64,000 nt of DNA. It comes from Solea solea (Eukaryota; Chordata; Actinopteri; Pleuronectiformes; Soleidae). The position numbers were made by a program, and so were the translations under genes. A model generated the notes under the pieces. The model saw only the letters and a list, made by a program, of their open reading frames with translations, was not told where the DNA came from and did not search any database. The DNA lies in the NCBI RefSeq assembly GCF_958295425.1, contig NC_081143.1, positions 26,269,086-26,333,085 on the forward strand, written 5' to 3'. Within the stretch, counting starts at the first letter, position 1. The number at the start of each line of letters is the position of its first letter. Of the stretch, positions 48,145 to 60,491 are shown one piece after another.

Positions 48145-51100
48145 GTGCTGCCTATACTGTAGTAGACTGGAATTTACATTTTACACCAATAAACGGGTTT
48201 AAGGCTTTAATCTGGATAAGACATTATTGAGATAGTGATGATGTTTACATGAGTTGCCATTTGAGTATTCCAGTTTTCACATCCTGTAAAGTAAAATCTG
48301 ATAATGATTTTCCTCACAACTGTGAAAACACCAGCAGGACTTTATAATTGTATACAGAAATATAAATGACAGTGCTTTAATCTGATTATTGCTCATTCCA
48401 ATGATTACCTTTCTCGGATTAAAGGGATCATTGATAGTTAGTTTTTGAAGTGTACTGATACGTTGGCAGCAGTCAGTGTGTTTACCTACATGTCAAAAGT
48501 CCTATTTTAGTCAGACTAAGACAATAATTTGGTTTTCTTAATGTCATGTAAACACGATAGTCTGACTAAAATCCAGCTAGTTTTAGTCGGACTAACCTAA
48601 CAGAGCCACAGCATGGTCCATCTCGCCATTCACTGTTTGTTTTTCGGTGACATAAAGGTCAACAGGAAACCGATAGTTTATAGAGAGATACAGCGCCACC
48701 TATGGAGGCCGAGTCAGCAAGTTTTTCCGATTGCCTGTCTCAGTCATACTACGGCCTTGGCTCAATTTTAAACTGTGAATGTAAGTGTACTGACTGACTT
48801 GCATGTGCGTCAAAATATGGCAGCTCAAGAATGGGCTCAGGGCCTTATCTCGCTATTAGCCCTTGTCTTTTCTGACTAAAAGCTAAGTGAGCTGCTCACT
48901 CCCACACACCAAAGTCCAGGGAGACTATCAGTGATTTTACATTACTGTGCACAGGAGTTGTTGAGGAGTCATGAAATAGTGACACCAGTGAGTGAATATG
49001 GTCCGGAAATCTGTTCAAGGTGCCATATTGTTTGAAATGAAAAATATTTGGCACAGTATATGATAATACAATCACACAAGATAAGGAGCTTGAAGATATT
49101 TGGAATCGTAATTTCTTTCACAACAAGAAGCTCTCTGAATGAGTAGTAGAAAATGGATATTTGAATCATTTTCAGTAACGTTTGTCTATCTGTCTGCTCA
49201 TCAGTCTCTCTTTGTTTCTCTCAGCTGCAGCTCCAGGAGTCTCAGAGGATGATGCAGGGGAGGATTCGTATCGGAGAAAGGGAGATAGAGGAGTTTCAGC
49301 AGAGCTTGGAGTCCCTCAAGGTGAGCTTCAGATGCTTCAATGGCTTCAGATGGTAACACTGACACTGTTCAGTGCTGTTGGTCTTTCCTTCTGGTCCAGA
49401 CTCTACAGACCATGGCTCCCTCTGAGCAAGGTACCCAATTTGCTCCAGATTGACTGGGTTAATTGGACACTCTAATGGTGCTTTTCCACTATGCCTCTAC
49501 TCGGTTTATTTTGCTTTTCCATTAGTGTCTCCATGAAGACTACTGGTGCTGACAAGGTCAGTGTTTATGCCAGGTCCTAAAGACTAAATACACACACACA
49601 CAATCATACTAACACTCTCCCAGAAAAGACTCTTTATCTCCCTCCTGTGAGCTTTTATCTCCAGCCGTCTTGTACATTAGCTAAAGACGACCTCAGACTG
49701 ACATCATCCTCTTATCAGACTTTCACTGAACCGTTTGTTGTTTTGCCTCCTCTACATTGTTGAGATTCGTCTCTGACCTCAGCAACATGAGTCCGTGTTG
49801 TTTGCAATGAATGATTTTGCTCTCTGTGTCTTTTTTATCAGTGACACTGAAGAAACTCAAAAACTTCCCAGGAAAATACCGTTTTCTTCACGTTATCTTA
49901 CTGTTATTTCTGCAGGAGCGGGATCGTTTAGTCAGAAATTAAGGAGACGCATTGTGGTGGGTTCATATTAAAGTTTAACCATGGGAAATCTGTTGCGTTT
50001 GGAGCATGGTTTTCTTTGGCAGGACCAATGTCATCCATAATTAAAAGGTTTTCCAGACGTTTGGGTCTGTTCCCACCTACTTAAATGCCCTCCTAAAGGC
50101 TTATGTTACCTCTCGACTACTCCGTTCATTAAAGGATCGTCGTCTGGCTGTGCCAACACCCCGCACAAGACAATCCAGACTCTTTTCATCGTGTCGTTCC
50201 ACACTGGTGGAATGACTTACCGAGCGCTAACAGAACAGGGGCGTACCTGTCTGTCTTCAAGGAGCTCTTGAAAACCCAGCTCTTCCAAGAGCATCTTCTG
50301 TCCTTGCACTTACCTTACCCCTACCCCCTCCCCTGCACTCCCCAATCACCTTCTGCACTTGGATCCACCTCGGCACTCTCACCACCATCAGTCCACTGTT
50401 CCCATCTAGTGGAGTTCTTTCCAAGATTTCTTCTATGTAGCTTATTCCTCTTTTGTAAGTTGCTGTGGATAAAAGCTTGAATGCTAAATGCTAAATGCTT
50501 AAATGTAATGTAAATGTGTTTCAGGTGTCTGCGTCGGCTGTTCTGGAGGACAGCGAGGCTCTGTTTGCCGACATGGCGCTCCGCTTGGAGAAATCCAAAG
50601 CAGAGGTGAGAACCAGGATCTTCAAGGATGAGCCGTTAAAACCGTTCCACGACTCCCTGCTTCACTTACATCCATGCCCATACATCTGCTTGCGTGCCAT
50701 AGGTCCGAGCGAGGCTGGAGGCGAAGGAGCGAGCATTGGTGGGTCGGGCCGAGCGTGACCTCGAGATGCTGGAGAAGGACGTGGAGGAGCTGAGGAGGAG
50801 AGATGAGGAGATCGGTCAGCTGCTGCAAACGGAGGACAACTCACACTTTATACAGGTGAGGAGGATTGGTGATCTGTCTCGGTCTGCAACTATGTCATTT
50901 TCATCAGCCATTAATGAATTGTTCCATTATTTATCAATTATTTTTTATCACCAATAAAGGGACAGAATTTTGAAGATTAAGTTGTATGACGGACCGTTAA
51001 ATCATTTTTAACGAGGCTACGGTTTGGAGATCTCGACCCGGTTTGCAGCCGAGAAGACTATTTCCAGGCACTATTTTCCCATATCAAGTGAAACTGATGA

Positions 51101-54100
51101 TGAGTTTGGACTTTTGAACATTAAGTTGACACGTCACGGCAGACTGTCTCTGCTCAAAATGATTGTGAGCACACTTACCAAGCGTTGCCACGCAGTAACG
51201 TCCCCAACCAAAGCAAAACAAAGAGTAAACAGTAAATACGAGCAGAGGGCAGCAAAAAAAAAACAACAAAAAAGCACCACACACTTATAGTTGCTTTAAT
51301 GCTGCATTAGGGCATTTGATTAAAACATCGCACAGTATTTCTTACATAAAAACACTTATTGTTTATTAAATTGGACACACAAAAACAGAAGTGAACTCTG
51401 GGACGACTTGAAATTACAACTTCATGGGGGCTGTTCAATTAAAACTCCATTCTCATAACTGGGGAATTACAACCTCTGAATAAAACTGGGATGTTTAAGT
51501 CGGCGGGTAATTGATTGAATTGTTGCAGCGCGACTTGGATGCACAAACCTCAACTTGGCTGTAAGTTTATCTTGTTACTAATGCGGAGTTCTCCGTAACT
51601 GTAAATAATCCCCAGTCCTTCGAGCGCCACTGTATTAGCAGCAGGCACTCATCTCGAGAGGTTTTGTTCAGAACACAAGTGAGCTGATGTCATTTATCAC
51701 ATTTGATAATCATATTCCATTCCGTCTTAATAATAATGCATCCTGGAAACCTCAAGAACTCCCCAGAGTGCAAACCCAGGGAGATGAGTGTGGAGCTGGT
51801 GAAAGAATGGATGAGGGGAAAGAATGAGTCGGCAGTGGAAAAAGACTGCACACGCCTCGGTGCTATTTACAAATTCAATTGAACAAGGAGTTAATCACGG
51901 TCGGGTGGTGTTTTTTTTTGTTTTTTTTTCCACTCTTTGTCTTTTATTGGCTCAGGTAGCTCCACTGCTGTGTGTCCCTCTTACTGCTGGCCGCCACTCC
52001 AGAGCGCTCAGCCTGCCCACAGAGGCCTTCAGCGGAGCCAGGAGAGCGCTGTGTCACTTCCGCAGCCGGATAGAGGAAGTCTGCAGGGAGGAGGTCGACA
52101 AAGTCAGTCGCGCAGGTACACCAAGTCATCTACAGGCAGGATGACGTGATAAGATATCATAAATATACTCTGTTATCACAACATGAGATGCATATTTTAC
52201 ATATTCCACACACATGCCGTGTCTGGTTTTGCTGTAAAGTGGTTAGGGTTTGGGATAAATTGCACCTGATTAGGGTTTTGAATCTCATGCTGCGTTCCAC
52301 ATCCACAGAGAGCATTTCCACATGTTGGTTTTGTTTACTCAAATGTGGGTCTCAAATTCTCAAATTCTCAAATTCTCAAATTCTCAAATTCTTAAATTCA
52401 AATTCAAATTCTCACCAGGAACTCATTTTTATTACCTTGTATTCTTTGATCCGTCTTATTTGTACCAGCAGACTTCCTCATTGTAACCTCAAGCAAGTTT
52501 CCATGATTATTGTCCTTGCTCATCACAGAGTGAAGTAAACCAGAATAATTCTGTGAGTCAAACTGGCAGATTTACACCACGCAGGCACTAGCAGACTTGC
52601 AGCTAGAGGCTAAAAATTCTGAACTGTGGCAGAACAGAATTAGCAAAACGTAGTGTCTTTCTCTCTCTCTCGGGTCACTTGATATGCATTATTCTGAAAG
52701 ATTAACACCAAAAACATCCTACGTACTCTACCTTTAAAACCCACCGGTCCTCATAATCCAAATGAAACACACCACAGCGAGCACAATGTTGTTTTTCAAA
52801 CTGGTTATGCACTGTTGACCCTTCCATTTCACCTCAAATACGTTTGAACTATTGCTGTTGTTGGCAATACCAGTCGATGACACCCGACATGGTATTTTGC
52901 GGTTAAAATTAAAAACAGTATTATGTGTGAAACAACTGTTGGGGTTGGTGAGGTTGCTCCAAGTTTGAAATCCAAATTCAATTCTGAGAACAAATGGAAC
53001 GCACCATATGTCACTATAATATGAAAACAAAATTTGCAATTGCATTTAATTTGTGTAGAAATGTAATTTTTGCTCAATAGCTCAATTTAACTCTATGATT
53101 TGTCTTCCAGTCAATGAGAATTACGTGTCTGTTGGAGATTGTGTAAAAGGTAAGCATGAGACACACGATACACAAAAACAAACACACACACACACGCACA
53201 CTCACAGTCTGTGACAGTGTCATGTCTGAGGTGACCCAGTTCAACTATGCTGCAGGTATTGACATGACATTCAACACCACAAGGGAACAGGGGATGTGTC
53301 AATTATTGATGCCGAAGACAACCGGTGTTGTCTAATACAAGACATCCTGGCTCGTGTCCCGCTCTGCTCTGTCCTAATCAGTTTAGTGTAGTCTGATTGA
53401 AATTCGGTGCGGCTTCCTGTAGTTTAAATGAATTAGTTGTATAGAGGCTTTCAAAGACATTTACAGGAAGAGTGGAGATTTACTGTAGCTTTGAACTCAG
53501 CCGACCGTAAAACAGTTAGTGCCCGCTTCTATTGTGGCTGTGGTTCAGGAAGTCCATTTTCCCATCTTACATTTTCTCCTTTGACATTTGAGGAAACACT
53601 AAGTCTGAAACCAAGCCGACCAGCTTTGATTCAGAGCAAAAAAAACATATATTGGAAAACTGAAAAAGGTACATGACCGTGTTAGAGCTGAAACAACAGC
53701 TTTTTTCATTATTAAAACAAGATTTCTGATTGTTTCAGCTACTTAAATGTGAATATTTTCTTGTTTCTTTGCTCCATATAACAAAGAAATCATTAAATGT
53801 AGTGCTTGGCATTGCGAATAAAACATGTCGTTCTTAAAACACACAATATCATACAAGCTCAAGGTTTTTCAATTAAGTCTAACCTTTCCACATCTTGTAA
53901 CCTGTGAGTTGACCTTTGATGGTCATGGTATTGTAGCTGAAAATTGAATTTTCTACTCTGAAGTTCCTGGACCACACTGATGAGCTCTGTTGGGCCAGAA
54001 GAACTTTGACTTTCGTGCTGCTCCACTAGAGTGTTTTGAAATAACTAGAATTTTGTACAAACCGGATTCTGGTTCCCAGAGGTAATTCTTCTTGGCAGGC

Positions 54101-57100
54101 GCTAACAATCTTCATTTGTTCATTACCGCATTTTTTTTCTTTTCGCGCTTTGTATAAAATGGGAGCATGCTAAATGCTAAAGAAAGCAAACATGGTAAAT
54201 GTTACACTGAGCCTGTTAAACATCAGTATACTAGCATTGTCATTTGTAAGCATACCAGCATGCCGCCGATATTAGCACTTAGCTTAAAAGCACCGCTGTG
54301 ACTCACAACATTTTTAGCTAGCATGGCTGTGTAGCTCTGTTTAATTTTAGAAAACACTGCTAACTGGGACTACTGCGGCATTGTTTGTCATTTTGTTTGA
54401 CTGAAATGCATATTTATATTCAAATACCACTCATGTTCATTGCATTTGGGAGGTGGTAGAAATCTGTGTGTGGAGAACACCAAACCTCAGCAAATGCAGC
54501 CGACTGCAGGTCAACATGGTACCACTGTGGGTAAGTGTAAAAAAAAAATTAGCAGGTTTAAAAACTCGCACTACTGGCTACTTTGAGCATTGCATGGAAA
54601 AGAAGGGTAGATTTAGCAACTAACTAATTATTAACATTAAAGCCACTTAGGCAGGTGTAGCTTGTTAACTCTGTGGATGTATAATCGGGTTTACTTCACT
54701 GTTGGCAGGTTCCTAGAGGCTTGACTCATAGGTACCATTTTAATTCCTCACTCACCAAGGCAAGAAACATGACCTAACAGTCAAAAAAACCAAACCTAGT
54801 ACAGATTCTGACTAGCACGTACACCTACAAAACTGCTAGATATATTCCAGTACATATCTCCCAATCCCTCTATCATAGCTGTCAAAGATATCCACGATAC
54901 CCTTCAACTAATGAAAATCAAGACTTAAGGCTAACTACTTAACTGTTCACAAATTAAACTAACCCTCAACTAATACTGGCTCCTTCATCGTGTGTGTGTG
55001 TGTCTTTCTGTCATTAGTACTAACAGCCTAAGGGTGTAGTCCGCAACGGCCATGGTGGGCCAGCTGGATTACAACATGGATTATATTGCATTATTCCAGT
55101 GCATGCAGTCATATATTGTCTTAACCTCCTCCACTGTCCTCGTTTGCTCTGTGCTCTACTGATTTACTTGGTTGTTGGGGCTCTTCCTTGTTGGCACTTG
55201 ATCTGCCAATGGGTTTGTCTGTCATATCCTGGAATGGTTTAAGCAAGTGTTCCATTTCAAATGTTTGTGCTTTTCTCATCCTTTTCAACATCAATAATGG
55301 CTCATCTTTGTTCTTTTTTGTTGTCTGTCCTTTTCCAGCAGTGCCGGTGTCATTCCCTATGTCCCCTTTGTCTCTGCAGCCGGCTGATCAGAGGATGAGG
55401 GCATCTTTCCTTAGGTGTAAGTATTCCATCTTTCAGTCTTATCTGTGTTTTGGCATCGTAGACGGACACAGGGTGGTGTTATTGCCCCTGTCTGCTTATC
55501 ATATGTTCATCATTGAAAAAGGAACACTTGAAGACCTATTAATCAGGGGTTCATACAATGTTTTATTTCTACATCCAAAGATGGTCGTCTTCTGACTGAT
55601 ACTCCCAACCTACTGGGTCCCTTCCTCCTTACTCTCTTCTTCTTCCACCTTTCCTCTTTGCATCACATGACCGCCTTGTGTGTCATTCCCCCATCTTCCT
55701 CTTGTTCAGCCGCACCTCTTCTTTGACCCCGTTTCCTGCCCATGCTCCTCGTCGCCAAATAATGAGTGAGTCCTGCTGGGGAATCTGAGAGCCCCGGTCT
55801 GGACCCTCATCAATGATGGATAATGTTCATACTGTATTTATGACATCTAGGCCCTTCATTAAGACCAACCAGTGTCTTGTCGCGGTAGAAACATGCTAGC
55901 TGGCAGAGTGACAGCGCAGCAGCACCTTGTCAGACATAAATAAATCATCTGGACAAGGGATTAAGGACATTTGTGTCGTTTATCTACTCTGTGTCAAAAT
56001 GTCAGCTTAAAACAGAGAATGGCGTTTTAAGGCTTGTTCATGCTCTTCATCAGATGGAAACAGACACTATCTTCTGTCTTTACCACTGAAAATTGTCAGA
56101 GGCAGTGTAGCCAGTACTGCAAGACACTCAACAATGTCCTAATACGTACATTGTGCCATCTTCTGCACCGTCATCCATGTTTGTTGACTGAAAATCTTGA
56201 CTTTTAGTGGATGCTTTGCTTAACAACCATGCCAACTTAAAAGGATACATGTGAAGGCCACTACATGCTCTCCACATTATGTATTTGCATGTTCTGCTCA
56301 TGCAATAATTCATAACCCTACTCAGTCAGGGATTGCATCAGTCTGCCGTTGCTTACCCGATCTTACTCCATTCCGATAATATGTTGTACTTGGAGCATGT
56401 GCTATCAACTAGTACAGTTTGTGCGATCAAAAATCTTTGGGCACCAAATACAGTAGATGACCGTTAAGGGTCTGCGTGGGCCGTCAACAGAAATGGGTGG
56501 ATGACATTTAACTCACTTGACTTTATGTTAATTATCTCTCTCTGGTTTTTAATAACTGCTTCTAAATTTCCTACAACCGCTGTCTACAGACGTTACCAAG
56601 AATGTATAGAAGCCATGAGTTCGAATTGCTGACCTTACAAATACAACTTTCCCCTTAGCGACAATGGACTGGAGTCAATTGGACCGTAGCTGACCTTTGG
56701 GGACTCAGGAACTATGCATTGGCCTCAAGTATTTAGGCAGTGACAGTTTCATTGTTCAGATCATCCAATAAAAACCCTGAGAGGAGTAACTGGGAAGAAA
56801 TGTATGGATTTCAAGACCTGAAACCATGTTATTGTTCATAATTGTTTGGGTAGGTTATGTGCAGAATCGGTAAGCCTAAAATCTTGTCTTTCTTTCTTTG
56901 CAGTTTCATGTCATCTGTCCTTGGACCCCAATACGGCCCACCCTACTCTGAGTCTGTTGGAGGGGCCCCATGGTGCCCACTGTGGCGAGGAGCCCCAGTC
57001 CTACCCCCCTCACCCACAGCGCTTTGATTCAGTGGCTCAGGTTCTGTGTCGGGAAGGCCAGTTTGCTGGTGCCAGCTACTGGGAGGTGGAGTGGAGGGGC

Positions 57101-57457
57101 GGAGGATGGATCGACATCGGCGTCACATATCGGGGTATCGGACGCAAAGGCGGCGGAAAACCCTGCCTGCTTGGGCGCAATGAGAACTCCTGGCGGCTGC
57201 GGTGTACGCATGCGGGATACGCCGCCTGGCACGACAACCGTAAGACCACTGTGGCTGCGCCGCCCTGCCCCAGGATCGGTGTCTTCCTGGAGCGCCAGAA
57301 AGGAGTGTTATCCTTCTTCAGCATGTCGGACACAGTGGTGCTCCTACACACATTTCACTGCCTGTTCTCACAGCCGCTGTACCCGGCCTTCCGCCTGGAC
57401 CTGGACTCCACGCTGCTCATCTGCCCACAAGGTGGAGGCAATGGAAACCCAACTTAA
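47545..57457 (+). CDS. TRIM-family E3 ubiquitin ligase (RING, B-box, coiled coil, PRY-SPRY)
   Basis: Eight exons join in phase: 47545-48144, 49225-49320, 50525-50605, 50703-50855, 51956-52115, 53111-53149, 55339-55416 and 56904-57457, giving 586 residues. The RING is C3HC4, with C15, C18, C30, H32, C35, C38, C53 and C56. B-box 1 starts at CDFC (100 to 103) and continues through KSCLVCLASFC. A B-box 2 follows from about 153 but is degenerate. Residues 201 to 360 form a coiled coil, encoded by the usual 96-nt exon and by 81+153 nt that equal the usual 234-nt exon. The PRY-SPRY runs from about 404 (SCHLSLDPNTAH) to 580. The sequence is closest in style to fish TRIM16/TRIM25/finTRIM proteins, which often act in antiviral signalling; that role is inference. 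The ATG has a good context (G at -3, G at +4) and is the first in-frame AUG. Confidence 0.92.
49225..49320 (+). CDS. TRIM exon 2 (start of coiled coil)
   Basis: 96 nt, phase 0 to 0, which is the standard length for this exon in TRIM genes. It encodes LQLQESQRMMQGRIRIGERE and then IEEFQQSLESLK. It has good 'tttctctcag' and 'gtgagc' sites. Confidence 0.93.
50060..50513 (+). repeat. LINE relic: end of reverse transcriptase frame plus 3' tail
   Basis: A broken frame reads phrases such as DRRLAVPTPRTRQSRLFSS and then GAYLSVFKELLKTQLFQEHL, the end of a fish non-LTR retrotransposon ORF. It is followed by the tail 'gttgctgtggataaaagctt' and short 'aaatgcta' and 'aatgtaat' repeats. Several frame breaks show that it is dead. 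The tail runs to within about 12 nt of TRIM exon 3. Confidence 0.75.
50525..50605 (+). CDS. TRIM exon 3a (coiled coil, first part)
   Basis: 27 codons encoding VSASAVLEDSEALFADMALR and then LEKSKAE. It matches the first third of the usual 234-nt TRIM exon. The acceptor 'tgtgtttcag' has a short pyrimidine tract and the donor is 'gtgaga'. Confidence 0.88.
50703..50855 (+). CDS. TRIM exon 3b (coiled coil, second part)
   Basis: 51 codons encoding a heptad-like charged stretch (ERDLEMLEKDVEELRRRDEE) and ending TEDNSHFIQ. H-F-I/L-Q or H is the usual end of the 234-nt exon. The preceding intron is 97 nt, not a multiple of three, so it must be removed to keep the frame. Confidence 0.9.
51956..52115 (+). 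CDS. TRIM exon 4
   Basis: 160 nt, phase 0 to 1. It encodes a linker starting VAPLLCVPLTAGRHSRALSL and a helix RSRIEEVCREEVDKVSRA. It corresponds to the segment that in relatives ends '..LRDKLEDVCKEEW..'. The acceptor follows a long T-rich tract and the donor is 'gtacac'. Confidence 0.8.
52351..52412 (+). repeat. (CTCAAATT)n short tandem repeat
   Basis: About seven units of an 8 to 9-bp 'ctcaaattc' motif in TRIM intron 5, decaying into 'aaattcaaattc'. Confidence 0.85.
53111..53149 (+). CDS. TRIM exon 5 (39-nt microexon)
   Basis: It encodes VNENYVSVGDCVK across its split first codon. It has a good 'gtcttccag' acceptor and 'gtaagc' donor and phase 1 to 1. It could be skipped without breaking the frame. 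Confidence 0.75.
55339..55416 (+). CDS. TRIM exon 6
   Basis: 78 nt, phase 1 to 1, encoding AVPVSFPMSPLSLQPADQRM and then RASFLR. R-A-x-FL-R/K before the PRY is typical of fish TRIMs. The acceptor is a tandem cag-cag and the donor 'gtaagt' overlaps an earlier 'gtgtaa' site; only the later donor keeps the SPRY in frame. Confidence 0.85.
56904..57457 (+). CDS. TRIM exon 7/last exon (PRY-SPRY, B30.2)
   Basis: It encodes SCHLSLDPNTAHPTLSL, then the motifs QVLCREGQFAGASYWEVEW, GRNENSWRL, and RIGVFLERQKGVLSFFSM, and ends QPLYPAFRLDLDSTLLICPQ plus a short tail. All PRY-SPRY landmarks are present in order and the domain is intact. The stop is TAA at 57455. Confidence 0.96.
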
Positions 57458-59650
57458 CCCTGCCCTTTCTCCGTATCTGGGACCCTTTACTTGAACCTGC
57501 TGTCACTGAAATCCTTTAGTTCAAGCCTGTGTTTATTAGCTCGATAGCTACAGTGTTTTAGTCTGTGACGTGGGTCTCTCAGTCTCAGGGTCTTGACACT
57601 AAAGCTGCACTCGCACATACGTGGTGGAGTCCTCAAAACACTGCTAATTACCTTTAAATGGGGCTGTGTCACTGTGTTGCCGTGGTGCATCATGCATTCA
57701 CTTCACTAATTCCCTTTGCTGCTAAAGTTAAGAAACCTTTAGTTTTGCATGCAGCAGTGCAAGGCTAATCAAATCGATGTTATGCAAATATCCCGGCACG
57801 GCCGCTTCAATCTGTTTTGCGTTTTTACGCCCAAAAGGAGCTCTCAAACAGGACTGTTCTCCCCCGTTGTCGGGTGTTTTTGTCGGATAGTTCAACCAAC
57901 TGTGGATGTTGTCGCTGTCCCTTTAGCAACATTAGCATGTCTTGCTTCACTGAAACTGTTCTGCTAACGCTGCGAACAGCCGCCTGCGGCACCAGGTGTC
58001 AGACGAGCTTACCTCAAGCATTAAAGTGAAGAGGCACTCTGTGTCTTGTGACAACATTCCAAAAACCATGGAATCTGGAATCACGGTGTCTCAATGTAGA
58101 GGGCTTCCTTCAGGGGCTGAACTGAAATGAGAGGATCTGTGGGGGGTAACTATTTAAAATCTCCAGCACTCAATGAATCCTGGGACCCATTTGGCTGGGA
58201 ATGGATGGGACACATTTTATCAGCCACATTTGAAGTAGCCTGTGAAATGGAATGGCTGAGTTGTGGCGTTATGGTACAGTTAGCCTTCAAATGTAGACTC
58301 TGAAGGATGCAGCCTATGACTTACTCATCATCATCTTGAAATGCCCAGGCATTACTAACCATTATATTTTACAAAGGGTCCATGCTACTCACGAATCCCG
58401 GTAATCAACAAAAAGGCAACATGACAGAATTCTGAACCTGAAACAACTAAATAGAATTCAACCTATTCACTAATGTGCTTTTCCAACTATCTGTCATCTG
58501 TGGAATAATGTATTCACCGCTTACATTGTCTTTGTGGTTTTTTTAGCTATTTAAATATTTAGCACCTGTGATTACTTGGATACCAACAGCAAAGATATTT
58601 GACACGAGAAACCTCCATCAGTTTGTTATATAGAAAATTTAGTGTACAGTGACTAAAGCGATAGATTTACACTTAATTGAAATGCCATATTTTAGTTGTT
58701 GTTGCTTTGGATCATGTCTGTTGTGGTTTCCTGTTACTTGAGAGAGTTTTCAGGTACGACCTTTCACAGGTTTGTCTTTAATAATCTCCAAAAATTAAGT
58801 TCACCATGTTTGAGATGTGCTTGAACAACTTATGTCTGTGTGAAAAACTGTTTACAGAACTACCGAAACTGTTCGATAATTTGTGTCCAGACATTTTCGG
58901 TGAATTTTTTGGAGATTTCTGTTGTATTCTACGTGGTCTCACTCACTGACATAATTTTAGGGTTAAAAAGACAACGTTTGCTTTCTCACACACAGCTAAT
59001 GCAAACATTCGATTAGCTTAGCCTAGCGGAGACTGTTTGTAGAATGAAATAGTTAGTGTAGCAGTGTCCGTCCAACAACAACAACAACAACAACAGAATC
59101 CCATTAAGTAAAGGCGCAACGTGTTTTTACCCTTTTTACGTTCAATAATAGTCCGTTTTTAGCTGTTAACTGTTTTAGCTCAGGTTTCTGTTGCCTCTGG
59201 ACAGAGCCAAGTTCCTTCTGTATGCTAAGCTAAGTTAGCTTTGGCATCATATTTTATATACAGTCATGAAAATTGAGAAATACAGAGTAGATCTTATTAT
59301 TTATCTTTCAGAAAATTATTTAAATATAACATTGTGCACATTTTTTTTCTTCTTAAAGGCTCATGATATTTTCGATTATTGCCACTACAATTTGTTGCCG
59401 CTACAAATCCAGTCCAGTCTAATTGAGCCTTGTGTTTAATTTTAAATTTAAAAACACACACTTTACATGTGAGAACACATAATAGAAAAACAACTTGAAC
59501 ATTTCCACTTCCTGTTTGACTGTTTATGGGTTTATGACATCATCTTCACCATGAAGCCATTTTTGAATGGTGGGGCTCCAGAGGAATTGCAATATTTTGA
59601 CGAAGCACTGTGTGAGTTTTTCTTTCTGTCAGGGATAGAAAATACAAAAT

Positions 59651-59690
59651 AATAGAATAGAATAGAATGTCTTTCTATTCTATTCTATTC
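59651..59690. repeat. Inverted (AATAG)n/(CTATT)n pentanucleotide
   Basis: Three AATAG units are followed by 'aatgtctttctattc' and more CTATT units, so the tract is self-complementary. Confidence 0.75.
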
Positions 59691-59946
59691 TAATCTAATC
59701 TGTGCCCTTTCCTTTACTACATTCAAGGGCATGTGTGTTCAAAAGACTTCAATAATATACAGGAAACCCCCTGTATTTAGCAGGCCCAGAAAAAAGTCAT
59801 CTTATTATATTAGGCAGATCAATCTTTTTTTTTTCTGCCATCAAGTGCTTTATTCCGCAAGCTGAATGTCTATAATTGAATCCAGTAGCATTTTCACTGT
59901 GCTATTGATTTTGTAATATGAAATATGTCAAATATGTTGAGTTGGC

Positions 59947-59952
59947 AATAAA
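59947..59952 (+). terminator. Candidate poly(A) signal for TRIM
   Basis: AATAAA lies about 2.5 kb after the TRIM stop and 430 bp before the man2b1 start. An ATTAAA at 58020 is an earlier alternative. Confidence 0.35.
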
Positions 59953-60317
59953 ATGAACCAGGTCTGAATCGAGTTCCTTTTATTTACTTCTTTATGTAAA
60001 CAAACTCCCAGAATGTTCTTTGTGGAAAAAGACAACACATTTCAAAAATTAAACCTAATAGAAGTCCATTTATGTCCTACATATTTTTGTATTTATTTAA
60101 AAAATAAATACATACATAAATAAAAAATAATAAATAATTGTTATTTTTTTCATTTTTTCCCTTTTCTTGGCTACCATGGAGTGACTCATCTTGCCACAGA
60201 CGATCTTCGTCTCGGCCTGATTCTGCCTGTAAGTCCGATCTGAGGGAACAAACTCACTTTCTCTTCAGACTTGTGTTTGTGTTTTTAGTGGAAGCGGAGA
60301 CTCGGAGCGCTGTCTGT

Positions 60318-60327
60318 GTCATGTGAC
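60318..60327 (+). promoter_or_regulatory. CLEAR/M-box-like E-box in man2b1 promoter
   Basis: The palindromic-type site GTCATGTGAC lies 54 to 63 bp before the start codon. It differs at one base from the CLEAR consensus GTCACGTGAC, bound by TFEB and related MiT/TFE factors that drive lysosomal genes. A second CATATG E-box lies at 60354. Confidence 0.5.
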
Positions 60328-60380
60328 CGCAGTTTCACATAAAAAACTCAAGTCATATGATTCGTGGTTCATTCTCCAAC

Positions 60381-60491
60381 ATGGCGGCGCTGTCTCCACG
60401 GCTGGTTGCGGCTGTGCTGTGCCTCCTCACTGGGGTTTTAACTTTCCCTCTCGGTCCCGACAGTGAACGCTCCGCCACCTGCGGATATGAG
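60381..60491 (+). CDS. man2b1: man2b1 exon 1 (signal peptide)
   Basis: 37 codons: [20 protein letters not shown] followed by the presumed cleavage region and CGYE. The donor is 'gtcagt'. Confidence 0.88.

Larger units (their letters stand above)
57458..60380 (+). other. TRIM 3' UTR and man2b1 upstream region
   Basis: No coding exon is visible. The first part is probably TRIM 3' UTR. Simple repeats (CAACAA near 59078, AATAG/CTATT near 59651) lie within it. The last 250 bp before man2b1 should hold its promoter. Confidence 0.5.

Noticed and set aside
47385..48230. A 281-codon plus frame and a 205-codon minus frame over TRIM exon 1
   Set aside because: They are shadow frames of the GC-rich RING/B-box exon; only the frame starting at 47545 has zinc-finger motifs.
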